Shown here one piece after another: positions 1 to 8,028 of a stretch of 11,419 nt of DNA (positions within the stretch are counted from its first letter, which is position 1; every line of letters starts with the position of its first letter). Below the pieces are notes generated by a model. That model was not told the DNA's origin, did not search any database, and worked only from the letters and a program-made list of their open reading frames with translations. The translations under genes and the position numbers were made by a program. Source of the DNA: Oligosphaeraceae bacterium (GTDB taxonomy: Bacteria; Verrucomicrobiota; Lentisphaeria; Oligosphaerales; Oligosphaeraceae); the NCBI GenBank assembly GCA_012515455.1, contig JAAYYJ010000167.1:1-11419 (forward strand), given 5' to 3'.

Positions 1-4
1 GTTT

Positions 5-613
5 GTGAAAGACAGCCCGAACTCCGCCTCGGCTGCTTCTGAGGCACAGCCGGCGGCGGAGAGCAAAGATTTCCAGCTCTCGAACAAAACCCAGCGGTAC
101 CTGTTGACTCTGGCGCGACAGCGCATCACTGCGGCCACCCAAGGACAAAGTTGGCAGCTGCAGGCCCCGGAACTGGCGGAAGTGCAGCAGCCTGGCGCAG
201 TTTTTGTCACCTTGCATAAAGAGAAGCGGCTGCGCGGTTGCATCGGCACCACCAGAGCCGCGTATCCTCTGTACCAGGCAGTGGCAGAGCTGGCTTATGC
301 CGCAGCCTTTGAAGACAGCCGTTTCCCGCAGGTGACGGCTGCAGAACTGCCGGCACTGGACATTGAGATTTCTGTACTCTCGCCGCTGCAGCCAATCAGT
401 TCTGCTGACGCCATCATTCCCGGCAAGCACGGAGTAGTGGTCCGTCGCGGCGGCCGCAGCGGGCTGTTTTTGCCTCAAGTCTGGGAACAGCTGCCCGTGA
501 AAGAGGATTTTTTAGGTTACCTCTGTGCAGAGAAAGCCGGGTTGCCGCCTGATGCCTGGAAAGATTCCGGCACGACCCTGTATATATTCACGGTATTCTC
601 GTTTACAGAATAG
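5..613 (+). CDS. amrA: AmmeMemoRadiSam system protein A (AMMECR1 domain), possibly 5'-partial
   Basis: The 202-residue translation carries an AMMECR1 domain over roughly residues 27-201. Visible hallmarks are LRGCIG (76-81), DSRFP (104-108), EISVLSPL (121-128) and GLFLPQV (153-159). In bacteria this family is found with a Memo-like protein and a radical SAM protein (the AmmeMemoRadiSam system); its biochemical role is not established. The first possible start is a GTG only four bases from the window edge, and the frame is open to the edge, so no ribosome binding site can be judged. Residues 1-25 are a Ser/Ala/Glu-rich low-complexity stretch that looks like an interdomain linker, so this could be the C-terminal half of a Memo-AMMECR1 fusion. 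The domain identity is firm; the start is not. It converges on the esterase gene, with a hairpin between them. Confidence 0.9.
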   Translation: MKDSPNSASAASEAQPAAESKDFQLSNKTQRYLLTLARQRITAATQGQSWQLQAPELAEVQQPGAVFVTLHKEKRLRGCIGTTRAAYPLYQAVAELAYAAAFEDSRFPQVTAAELPALDIEISVLSPLQPISSADAIIPGKHGVVVRRGGRSGLFLPQVWEQLPVKEDFLGYLCAEKAGLPPDAWKDSGTTLYIFTVFSFTE

Positions 614-630
614 AGTCACGGAATACCAAG

Positions 631-658
631 CCGCCCGGGCTCACGGTCTCCCGGGCGG
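631..658. terminator. Hairpin between convergent genes, probable bidirectional terminator
   Basis: CCGCCCGGG (631-639) and CCCGGGCGG (650-658) form a perfect 9-bp stem with a 10-base loop. It lies 17 bases after the AMMECR1 stop and 5 bases beyond the stop of the opposing esterase gene. Neither side has a clear T tract, so it is not a textbook intrinsic terminator. Position and symmetry make it a likely end for both transcripts. Confidence 0.55.
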
Positions 659-663
659 TACTA

Positions 664-3207
664 TCAAGGCTGGAGGTCCCTGAGCAGGCGGGGATTTTTC
701 CAAAGCGCCCCGCTATGCAGCCAGGACGGCCCGCCGGCCGGAGAGGCCACCAGGCGCAATATATCCACGCCCGTGATCACCGCTTCGAGCTTTGCCACCG
801 GCTCCCGCCAGTCCACCGTGGCCTCCGCGAGCTTCTGACCATCACCCAGGACTGTGAATTTCACTTTTTCGCCCCGGCTGCGCATCTGGCAGAGTGAAGT
901 CTCCAGCGGATTATGCAGGCTGACTTCTGAACAGAAGCGGTTGAATTTTTTCCGCACCGGGAATTCCAGGGTCGTCGGAGCCCGCAGCCCGAGGTCCTTG
1001 TCACCGGTATTCTCGCCATTGAAACTGCGGCCCCAGCCGACCGCTCCGCGCATCTGGTCAATTTTTGCGGGCCGCAAGTCGCAGAGATACAGCTCAGTCA
1101 TATCTTCCGGGACGGCTTTACCATCAGCGAAGCGGGGAAAGCGCTGAGGGGCGAATTCCTCGCGCAGAACCGGTTCGCCCAAATAACTGACCCCCTTGCC
1201 GACGCTCCAGTCAGTGCCGAACCATCCGGTCAGCAACATGGTCTCAGGGGAGGCCGAACGGGCGTCAAAGACCGCGTAATCGAAATATTTTTTGGAATCG
1301 TACACCCCCCAATTGAACCAGTTTCCGAATCTGCCCCAGATTTGCCAGATCGCCTGCGGGCTGTTGGCGCTGAGCTGCACCTGCAGCTTGCCGGGCGAGA
1401 GATTGCCGACCGGGTAAACCAGGATGGTGCCGATGTCATCCGCCTGCAAATCGGTGCCATTGAGCGGGGCCAGGATTTCCCGCCAGGGGATGGCATCATC
1501 CAGGACCGCGCTGATGCTGTTGTCCTCGACGCCGCCGAAGAGCACGATATTGCGGTTCTCCAGCATCTCCATGGTGCAGTCCACATCCTTGACCATCAGA
1601 CAGGGAGCATTGTTGCGGCGCTGCCATTCGAAAGTGAAGGTTCGGGCCTCGCGCATCCAGGCGGCATTGACGGCGGGGTCCTGGGACTGGGTGGCGACGA
1701 CCACGATAAAAGGTGCGAGGATGGCCTCCTGTACCGGACCCTCACAGCCAGCCGTCTTCTGCAGCGGGGGCGTGATGCGGTTACTCTCCCAGTCCCAGCC
1801 ATGGATGTCGTCAAAGCGGAGAATGTGCCAGTGGTCTTCCGGCCCCCGGTATGGCGCCATAATGATTCTCTCGCCATCGATTTCCAGGAACAGCGGCCGT
1901 TCAGGGTTGAAGAGTCTGGGGGAGCGCTGTAAGGCGAAGGCGCGCAGATTGCCGGTCACGATGCGCACCCGGTTCGGGGCCAGAATTTCCGCCTGGATTT
2001 CACCATACTCCAGCGGTCGGGAAAACTGCAGCATGCGCAGCCAATAGGCACGGCCATGCTTCAGCAAAGCCGCCCGCCAGGAGATTTGGTGCGGGTACGG
2101 GTCTCTGCTCCAGCTGCAGGTCCAGGACAAGCCGCTATTGCTGGCATCGGCGGGGAAGCCGCCGTGTCCCACGCCGGGGAATTCGCGGTATTCGACGGTG
2201 CAGTTATGTTGTCTCAGCTCGGCGGCCATATTGCGGGAGTGTTCCGGGGGTACCACGGTATCGCCGGAGCCGCTGAGGAGGTACACGGGGAGATTGCGGA
2301 GATTTCCGGCAAAAGCGCGGGCGGTGTGGGTATCCTGGAGCCAGTCCCGCAGCTGGTTGTTGCGTCCCGGGAAGATTCTGTTCCAGCCCCAGCGTTTGGT
2401 CCAGGCCTGGTTGTCGGCATTTCCGACGATAGGGAAAATGGCGGCGAAGCGGTCGGCGTAATGCACTCCGAGGTGCAGGCTGCCGGTGCCGCCCATGGAA
2501 CTGCCGGTCAGATAGACCCGGTTTGGGTCGATATTGAAATCCCGCATCACCTCGGCGATGGCCTGCAGGACATCTTCTTCGCCGAGGTCTTTGTAGTCGG
2601 TGGCGCCGCGGCCTTGGGGAGCGAGACAGAAAGCCCCGCTGTAGGCAGGTGCGGGGTGTCCCTGGAAGGGCCGGTACCAGCCGTGTCCATGCATGGAGAC
2701 CAGCAGCGGCCAGCTGACCGCGGGATCATAGGCTGAGGGCACGCTGATGGAATAGGTCTGGAAGCTCTGGTCGATGGGGGAACAGTAGGCCCGCAAGCGG
2801 GCGCCTTTTTCCTCCTGGATAGTCGGGCAGCCGAGACGGCTTTGGGCGGCCGCCCGCAGCAGCATCTGGCAGGTGTCCTCGACCAGGAAAAGCGCCTGCT
2901 TCTCCTTTTTCGAGTCGCCCTTGCCAATGCACTTCGCCTGCTCCAGGGCGTACTCGGCTTTGGCGACCAGCCAGGCGGCCTGGCGCGCCTCCAGAGTATG
3001 GTCTTTCCAGCGCCGGAAGCGTTCCTGTTCGGCCAAGTCACTGATAAGAGCGAGATATTTTTTGGCTTGTGCCGGCGGGCAGGGCTGCCGTTCCTGCGAG
3101 CCGGCAGTATCCTTGCGCGTTCCCCGGGGCCACACCGCCAGCCCGAGCAGGATGCAGAACAGTGCTGCGCATGACCAAATTTCCTGACGTGACAACCAGA
3201 GCTGCAT
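664..3207 (-). CDS. Exported prolyl-oligopeptidase/PHB-depolymerase-type esterase with C-terminal NPCBM-like domain
   Basis: 847 residues. Residues 12-26 are hydrophobic after a short start, giving an N-terminal signal or anchor, so the protein probably acts outside the cytoplasm. The alpha/beta-hydrolase core spans about 150-355: oxyanion-type HGHG (173-176), nucleophile motif GSSMG with Ser237, Asp316 in SGSGD and His348 in GVGHGG. Residues about 375-690 form a long accessory region containing KTAGCEGP (484-491) and NIVLFGG (553-559), a pattern I associate with long PVC-group peptidases of this type. Residues about 704-842 look like an NPCBM/NEW2 carbohydrate-binding domain (GWG at 724-726, FTVLGDG at 784-790, LRL near 814). 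A carbohydrate-linked ester is a reasonable guess at substrate; the bond cleaved cannot be read from sequence. ATG at 3207 has only a weak GGA-type ribosome binding site. The gene follows the epimerase on the same strand but across a terminator-like hairpin. Confidence 0.82.
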   Translation of the reverse strand: MQLWLSRQEIWSCAALFCILLGLAVWPRGTRKDTAGSQERQPCPPAQAKKYLALISDLAEQERFRRWKDHTLEARQAAWLVAKAEYALEQAKCIGKGDSKKEKQALFLVEDTCQMLLRAAAQSRLGCPTIQEEKGARLRAYCSPIDQSFQTYSISVPSAYDPAVSWPLLVSMHGHGWYRPFQGHPAPAYSGAFCLAPQGRGATDYKDLGEEDVLQAIAEVMRDFNIDPNRVYLTGSSMGGTGSLHLGVHYADRFAAIFPIVGNADNQAWTKRWGWNRIFPGRNNQLRDWLQDTHTARAFAGNLRNLPVYLLSGSGDTVVPPEHSRNMAAELRQHNCTVEYREFPGVGHGGFPADASNSGLSWTCSWSRDPYPHQISWRAALLKHGRAYWLRMLQFSRPLEYGEIQAEILAPNRVRIVTGNLRAFALQRSPRLFNPERPLFLEIDGERIIMAPYRGPEDHWHILRFDDIHGWDWESNRITPPLQKTAGCEGPVQEAILAPFIVVVATQSQDPAVNAAWMREARTFTFEWQRRNNAPCLMVKDVDCTMEMLENRNIVLFGGVEDNSISAVLDDAIPWREILAPLNGTDLQADDIGTILVYPVGNLSPGKLQVQLSANSPQAIWQIWGRFGNWFNWGVYDSKKYFDYAVFDARSASPETMLLTGWFGTDWSVGKGVSYLGEPVLREEFAPQRFPRFADGKAVPEDMTELYLCDLRPAKIDQMRGAVGWGRSFNGENTGDKDLGLRAPTTLEFPVRKKFNRFCSEVSLHNPLETSLCQMRSRGEKVKFTVLGDGQKLAEATVDWREPVAKLEAVITGVDILRLVASPAGGPSWLHSGALWKNPRLLRDLQP

Positions 3208-3220
3208 GGTTATTATCCGT

Positions 3221-3262
3221 TGGTAAAATTAAACTGGCGGGCAGGGCTGGCCTGTCCGCCAG
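3221..3262 (-). terminator. Rho-independent terminator after the epimerase gene
   Basis: The arms at 3234-3245 and 3251-3262 form a 12-bp stem with one A.C mismatch on the minus-strand transcript and a 5-base loop. On the minus strand the stem is followed directly by TTTAATTTT (within 3225-3233), as expected for an intrinsic terminator. It lies 26 bases past the epimerase stop and 26 bases before the esterase ATG, so it should uncouple the two genes or act as an attenuator. Confidence 0.7.
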
Positions 3263-3288
3263 GGATTCGTGGTAGTCTCTATTCTGCT

Positions 3289-4167
3289 TCAGTCCTTAGC
3301 CATGGCCACGAAGCGGCGGAGGTTTTCCTGGCCGATTTCGATGCCCATGAGGACATCCTCCATACCCTCGAATTCGACGGAGAACACTCCGTCATAGCCA
3401 TTGCGCACCAAGGTCCGCACGCATTGAGCGACCGGGATATTGCCGTGTCCGATGATGGCTCCCCGCCACCAGTTGCCATTTCTGGTCATATTCCAGCCCC
3501 GGCCGGGGAAGACCGTCTGTCCGGATTTAAGATGGAAGTCCTTAGCGTGACAATGGAAGGCATAGTTTTTGAGTCTTCCGACCGCGAGGGCGGAGTCATC
3601 ATCGGCGCAGGCGAAATTTCCCACATCGATCAGCAGTCCGAAATTCGGATGATTGACGGCGGTGACCAGCTGTTCGACGCGGATGCTGTCCTGGCAGAAG
3701 TAGCCATGGTTTTCGATCATGGTCCGGATTCCTTTGCCGGCGGCATACTCGGTGACTGCCCGGCAGCCCTGGGCCAGTCTGGGCAGTGCGGCTTCGAAGC
3801 TGGTCGGGCCCTGCCATCCGGGGGGGAAGCCGCCGGTGGCGTCATGCCGCATACCCGGCACGCCGAGAATGGCGGCGATGTCGACTTCGCCTTTGAGGCG
3901 CTGAATTTCCGCTTCCAGGTTTCCGTCCGAGCCTTTAAGGAGATCGGCGCCGATGGTATAATTGACAATAGGAATACCGACCTTATCCGCCTCGGCTTTC
4001 AGCTCGGCGGCGAAATCAGGCAGGGTGCGGCCTTCGGGCACGCTGATGGTCGAGAACTCGATAGCATCGAAGCCCATCTCCTTGGCTTTGGCAATGACCT
4101 CGATTTGACGCATCGCCCCGGAGCGGACCAGGCGGCTGTAGCTGTAGGAACTGACACCAATCTGCAT
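3289..4167 (-). CDS. Sugar phosphate isomerase/epimerase-like TIM-barrel protein (AP_endonuc_2 fold)
   Basis: 292 residues, a usual length for the xylose-isomerase-like TIM-barrel family. The divalent-metal and active-site positions of the family are visible: Glu152 in MIENHG, Asp181 in LLIDVGNF, His207 in FHCHAKDFH, His241 in IGHGN and Glu265 in FSVEFEG. Family members isomerise or epimerise sugars and sugar derivatives in the cytoplasm, and many metagenomic members are of unknown substrate. No signal peptide is seen. ATG at 4167 is preceded by GAGGAG (4173-4178) with a 5-base spacer, so the start is secure. A promoter-like element with an embedded palindrome lies about 80-105 bases upstream, and a terminator-like hairpin follows the stop, so this may be a single-gene regulated unit. 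Confidence 0.88.
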   Translation of the reverse strand: MQIGVSSYSYSRLVRSGAMRQIEVIAKAKEMGFDAIEFSTISVPEGRTLPDFAAELKAEADKVGIPIVNYTIGADLLKGSDGNLEAEIQRLKGEVDIAAILGVPGMRHDATGGFPPGWQGPTSFEAALPRLAQGCRAVTEYAAGKGIRTMIENHGYFCQDSIRVEQLVTAVNHPNFGLLIDVGNFACADDDSALAVGRLKNYAFHCHAKDFHLKSGQTVFPGRGWNMTRNGNWWRGAIIGHGNIPVAQCVRTLVRNGYDGVFSVEFEGMEDVLMGIEIGQENLRRFVAMAKD

Positions 4168-4172
4168 TGTTT

Positions 4173-4178
4173 CTCCTC
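4173..4178 (-). promoter_or_regulatory. Shine-Dalgarno of the epimerase gene
   Basis: On the minus strand this reads GAGGAG, five bases before the ATG at 4167. It is the strongest ribosome binding site in the window and fixes that start. Confidence 0.8.
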
Positions 4179-4242
4179 GGTTTTTAGGTTTTGGGTACGG
4201 TTTTTTCTAGATTTCTGTAACAGGATAACGCTTCACGATGGT

Positions 4243-4274
4243 AATTTAATGTCCCGGCCGGACATATTTGTCAA
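4243..4274 (-). promoter_or_regulatory. Candidate promoter of the epimerase gene
   Basis: On the minus strand a perfect TTGACA (4274-4269) is followed by an AT-rich TTAAAT/TAAATT block (4249-4243). The spacer is 19-20 bases, longer than the ideal 17, so the -10 assignment is uncertain. It lies about 80 bases upstream of the epimerase ATG in an otherwise gene-free interval. Confidence 0.45.
4249..4265. promoter_or_regulatory. Operator-like palindrome inside the epimerase promoter
   Basis: ATGTCC (4249-4254) and GGACAT (4260-4265) are perfect inverted 6-mers around a 5-base centre CGGCC; 7 of 8 symmetric pairs match. It begins 3 bases from the TTGACA box and fills most of the spacer, where a repressor would block polymerase. 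The binding protein is unknown and no regulator gene is in the window. Confidence 0.45.
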
Positions 4275-4381
4275 ACCGGCAGAGCCCTCTCGCGCTGGCC
4301 GGTGGGGCTGCGCTGGCTGAGCGGGCGTGGGGGAATGGCAATTTCACGGCCGGAGACAGGCCGGGGCAAGGTTGGAGGCGG

Positions 4382-7300
4382 CTACTGTTCCAGACTGCGG
4401 TAGTAGTCGTTCAGCAGATCGCGATATTCCTCCGCCACTTGTCCCACATCGGCGGCATCGATGCTGCTGCCGCCGGTTTTGTTGCGGCCCAGGACCGTCA
4501 TGGGCAGCACCACCCCTTCCTTCATTTCCACCTGGGTGTCTTCCAGACGGCGCAGGACCCGGCGGTGGAGATTTCCCAGCGCCTGCATCTGCGGGGGGGC
4601 ATTTTCGATGCCGCGCAATTCCCGGGCGGCTTCGCCCAGGCTGCCGGTACCCAGGTACAGCAGTCTGGCGGTGGCATACAGCGCCTCGGTTTCCTGCCGC
4701 AGGCGTTGCGGGGTTTGGCCATGGGCGGGGGTATGCAGGTCCCGCCGGGGGGCAGAACCGAACATCCCCTGGGTCTCGGATTCGCCGCCTAATTTGCCGC
4801 CGCCGGTGGCACGGGCATCGAGGGTGGAGTTTTCGTCTTCGGTCACCATCCCCTTCTGGAACTGGTCCTGAGTGCGGCGGGCTTTAGTCTGGCGACCTTC
4901 GTAGCCTTTGACGTGATTTTCCACCAATTCACCGGTTGACTGCCCTTCCCTGCCCGCGCCGCTGCGACCGGTCATTTCGTTGTCGTTCGGTCGGGTATTG
5001 CCGGACTTACCCTTGGCTGCGAACGACGGCATGGGTCCATCCGCGACCATCCAGCCCATTTCGGCATCGGCGATGATATTATTCCCGGTGGTGTCCTGGC
5101 TCTGGGCATCGATATCCGAGGCCTGATCCAGGAGGTCCCCGACGAGGTCTTCGAGTTCATCAGGCAGGGGCACCAGGGGTATTTCGGGAAATTCATCGAC
5201 ATCGAAGCTCTCCATATTCCACACGATGTTATCCGGGATATCCAGCAGCCACATTTCGACATCCTCGATGCGTTCCTTAGTTTTGCGGATAGCATCCAGG
5301 ATGGCGTCTTCCTTCTGCACCGCGATTTCCAGCGCGGGCATGTTTTCGCTGTCCAGGGCCTGCAGGACGGACTCGTAGATTTCCCGCATTCTGGAATTCA
5401 GCTCATTGCAGACCGGCAATTCCGGGAACTGGTACAGGTCGTTGGCCAGCTTCTCGAGCAAGTCGGCCATATCCTTCTGTTCCTGGTCCATTTTCGCGAG
5501 CTGCTCCCGGGCTGCATCATCCAACGGGCCGCGCTTTTTCAGATCGCGGGTGACTTCAGCGATTCTGGCCTGCTGCTTTTCCAGGTCGTCGAGTTTATCG
5601 GCGGTATTCTGCAGTACTGCTGCGGCCTCATCCAGGACCCGCCGGGCATTGTTCATCCGCCATTGATTCAGGAGATTGAGCACTTCCAGCAGAGTCCGCA
5701 GGACGTCTTCCTGGAGGGGGATGCCAGCGGACAGCTTCTTGCCCTCGAGCAATTCCGTCGCCTGGAGTGACTTATCATAAGCCTTGCCCTCCTCCAGCAG
5801 CTTGTGCGCCTGCCGGGCCTGCAGCGCGAAATCATCCTCGGAGCGCATTTCGGCCTGATTCAGGCAGATATCGGCGAACGCCAGGATGTCCTCAGAGATG
5901 GCATCCTGGTTATGGACCAGTGCTTCGAGCGAGACGTCCTCGTTCCGGCTGAGTTTTTTGCTCTCCCCGAGGTTGTGTTTTTGTTTTTTCACCAGCCGTT
6001 GCAGGAAAGCGAACAGGTCCCGTTTATCCTGCTGGGCCTGTTCGGCCTTGAGTCCGTCGGCCAGCCCGGTCAGGGCGGCCAGGATGCGGGTTTCCCAGAG
6101 GACGGCCTGCTGCAGCAGCGGCGCTTTAGCGCTGGCCCGGTGCAGTTGGTCGAAGACCTCGAGCACTCTGAGCATCTCTTCGTTGATCAGGCCGCTGAGG
6201 ACATCCGCCAGGCCGCCCAGAATTTCCCGGAATTCGAGGATTTGCACCGCCTGCTGCCGGATTAGCAGCTGCTCATTTTCGGCGCTGCTGACCGCGTCCG
6301 GGGGGATATCTTTCTGCAGCAGAGCCAAATCGGCCAAGCTCTGCGTAGCCTGCAGATTGCGGCGCTGTTTTTGGATCAGCTCTGCCAGGATCGACTCTGT
6401 GTTTTGCAGCTCTTCGGCCTGTTTTTCCGGATCTTTTCCGGGGTCGGCAAAGACCACTTGCAGCAGCGGCGAATATCCCCGCCGCTGCTCAGGCTCGCGG
6501 CCATAATCTTCGGCCCAGACCCGGAAACGCAAGCTTTCACCGCTGCGGGCTTTGAAGCTGGCGGTATCAATCAGGAACCGCCCCGGGAAGCGTACCGGTC
6601 GTTCCTGCTCCGGACTCGCAGTGCGTATTTGCTCTGGCGGCGCATTATCGAGGACCTGCTCCAGACCGGCTCTGGCGATGGCATAGTCGTCCTCAGCCAG
6701 GAAGCCGACGGCCAGCGCTTCTCCTTTCTGGATGGTGATTTTGAGGGGTGTCTCGATCAGGGTGACCTTCGGCTGGCGGTCGGGCAGGATCAGCAGCGGC
6801 AAAGTGATGTCAGACTCAATTCCGGCTACCAGGCGCAAGCTGAGATTGCCTTGGGCGGCAACCGGGCCATGGAAAGTGAAGTTTTTGCTGTTCAGGTCAG
6901 GGAGTTCCTGGATAATTTTATTGCCCTGCAGGAGCAGTGCTTGGTGCAGTACGGTATCTGCGCTGCCTTTGAAGACCAGCAGCGAATCTGCGGGCACTCC
7001 CAGGTCCTGACTGCCGGGTTTCAGGGCATAATATTTTTTGCCGGTGCTCTCCGGCGGTGTGACCCTGGCCTCCCAGTCCACCAAGGCCGGGGGCGAGACG
7101 ATTTCCAGTTTGAACCAGGGGGAAACCGCGTCTCCGGCCAGGATGCGGTATTTGCCGGCTGCAAACAGAGCGGTGCTCTGACCGCTGAATGTGCTGCGGT
7201 CTTCCTCATCCGGCAGCAGGGTCAGGGTGATGTCCTGCTGTCCTTCCTGGACGATCGAGGCCTGTACCGCGGCGGGAATTTTTCCTGCCAGAACTGCGCT

Positions 7301-7930
7301 CAGGGCGAGTTCCTGTCCGCGGCGCAACGCGCAATGTCCTGGCGTGACCTGGGCAATTCTGGTTGCGGTGACCGGCTGGGTCTGTGAGAACGGCGCGAGC
7401 AAGCGGAACAAGCTCTGCCTGGCCGCCAGGGGTGAGTAGCAGAACAGCGCCAGCCACAGCACCAGCAAAATGCAGCTGCTGCGCTGCAGCATTTTCGGCA
7501 ACCGCTGGGAATGCAGTTCTGCGGGTCTGACGCTGGGTAAGTCCAGCGGTGCTTCCTGCAGCACTGCGCTGATGATATTCTCGCCCACCTGTCCGCCTTC
7601 CAGGAACTGCACTGCATTGATCAGAGAATTGTGCATGCCCGGTTTGGCAGTTTCGATCAGGGCGGCCAGGGCCTGGTTGGTCAAACGCCGTCTGCAGCAG
7701 CGGACGCAATTCCAGGTTCCTGCTGCGGCGCCGGCCAGCAGCACCAGAAAGAACAGATAGCGGATGCTGACCGGGCTTCCTCCCAGGCCCAAATCCAGGG
7801 CTGTTCCGAGCCACAGCCAGGCTGCCGCAGCCACGGCCAGGGCGGCGCTGGCTACGATTGCCAGGCGGCGCTGGCGCAGTCGCCCCAGCCTCTGCAATTC
7901 CTGCAGCAGATTATCGTATTGCGTCAGCAT
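4382..7930 (-). CDS. Giant DUF4175-like membrane protein with coiled coils and PVC-type Gly-rich tail
   Basis: 1182 residues from the chosen ATG at 7930, which has AGAGG (7936-7940) five bases upstream. Hydrophobic segments at about 22-45, 56-76 and 152-170 predict three membrane passes. A region of probable Ig-like/beta domains follows, with a DDY motif near 414-416 like that in DUF4175-type proteins. Next comes a long charged, mostly helical coiled-coil region (about 500-930), then an acidic Asp/Glu-rich patch, and a Gly-rich tail (about 987-1062) with GREGQSTGE, GRQTKARR and TGGGK. From memory, this tail resembles uncharacterised planctomycete and verrucomicrobial proteins encoded near MoxR ATPase and VWA-domain genes; neither is present here. 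Function unknown; an envelope scaffold is a guess. An in-frame ATG at 8032 overlaps the DJ-1 stop as ATGA and would add 34 residues, but these look non-coding and lack a good ribosome binding site. Confidence 0.78.
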   Translation of the reverse strand: MLTQYDNLLQELQRLGRLRQRRLAIVASAALAVAAAAWLWLGTALDLGLGGSPVSIRYLFFLVLLAGAAAGTWNCVRCCRRRLTNQALAALIETAKPGMHNSLINAVQFLEGGQVGENIISAVLQEAPLDLPSVRPAELHSQRLPKMLQRSSCILLVLWLALFCYSPLAARQSLFRLLAPFSQTQPVTATRIAQVTPGHCALRRGQELALSAVLAGKIPAAVQASIVQEGQQDITLTLLPDEEDRSTFSGQSTALFAAGKYRILAGDAVSPWFKLEIVSPPALVDWEARVTPPESTGKKYYALKPGSQDLGVPADSLLVFKGSADTVLHQALLLQGNKIIQELPDLNSKNFTFHGPVAAQGNLSLRLVAGIESDITLPLLILPDRQPKVTLIETPLKITIQKGEALAVGFLAEDDYAIARAGLEQVLDNAPPEQIRTASPEQERPVRFPGRFLIDTASFKARSGESLRFRVWAEDYGREPEQRRGYSPLLQVVFADPGKDPEKQAEELQNTESILAELIQKQRRNLQATQSLADLALLQKDIPPDAVSSAENEQLLIRQQAVQILEFREILGGLADVLSGLINEEMLRVLEVFDQLHRASAKAPLLQQAVLWETRILAALTGLADGLKAEQAQQDKRDLFAFLQRLVKKQKHNLGESKKLSRNEDVSLEALVHNQDAISEDILAFADICLNQAEMRSEDDFALQARQAHKLLEEGKAYDKSLQATELLEGKKLSAGIPLQEDVLRTLLEVLNLLNQWRMNNARRVLDEAAAVLQNTADKLDDLEKQQARIAEVTRDLKKRGPLDDAAREQLAKMDQEQKDMADLLEKLANDLYQFPELPVCNELNSRMREIYESVLQALDSENMPALEIAVQKEDAILDAIRKTKERIEDVEMWLLDIPDNIVWNMESFDVDEFPEIPLVPLPDELEDLVGDLLDQASDIDAQSQDTTGNNIIADAEMGWMVADGPMPSFAAKGKSGNTRPNDNEMTGRSGAGREGQSTGELVENHVKGYEGRQTKARRTQDQFQKGMVTEDENSTLDARATGGGKLGGESETQGMFGSAPRRDLHTPAHGQTPQRLRQETEALYATARLLYLGTGSLGEAARELRGIENAPPQMQALGNLHRRVLRRLEDTQVEMKEGVVLPMTVLGRNKTGGSSIDAADVGQVAEEYRDLLNDYYRSLEQ

Positions 7931-7935
7931 AGTCG

Positions 7936-7940
7936 CCTCT
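7936..7940 (-). promoter_or_regulatory. Shine-Dalgarno that favours the 7930 start
   Basis: Minus-strand AGAGG lies five bases before the ATG at 7930. The alternative ATG at 8032 has no comparable site, which decides the start of the giant membrane protein. Confidence 0.6.
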
Positions 7941-7944
7941 GATG

Positions 7945-7956
7945 TCCTGGCCAGGA
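7945..7956. repeat. Perfect 12-bp palindrome upstream of the giant protein start
   Basis: TCCTGGCCAGGA is its own reverse complement. It lies 4 bases upstream of the Shine-Dalgarno of the giant membrane gene, in the 98-base gap after DJ-1. It could be a protein-binding site or chance in GC-rich DNA. If the 8032 start were used it would be coding. Confidence 0.4.
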
Positions 7957-8028
7957 TTCCTGCCTGAACTAGTGTATTCGCCGTAGCGCTGACTGTCGTC
8001 CGGCCGGGGTTTTTCCCCCTGGCGGCAG

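Noticed and set aside
2056..2736. 226-residue open frame on the plus strand
   Set aside because: It is antisense to the catalytic core of the esterase, whose triad is intact on the other strand.
4275..4303. ACCGGC/GCCGGT hairpin after the giant gene as a terminator
   Set aside because: The stem is only 6 bp with a long loop, and only a few T follow; it abuts the epimerase -35 box and cannot be separated from chance.
3220..4320. 366-residue open frame on the plus strand
   Set aside because: It lies antisense to the epimerase, whose motifs and ribosome binding site are clear. The translation has no recognisable domain and is a GC-rich shadow frame.
6371..7387. 338-residue open frame on the plus strand
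   Set aside because: It is antisense to the giant membrane protein, with no ribosome binding site or domain pattern.
8004..8022. GGGG-TTTTT-CCCC hairpin between DJ-1 and the giant gene
   Set aside because: The stem is short with unpaired bases and no T tract follows, so it is not a convincing terminator.
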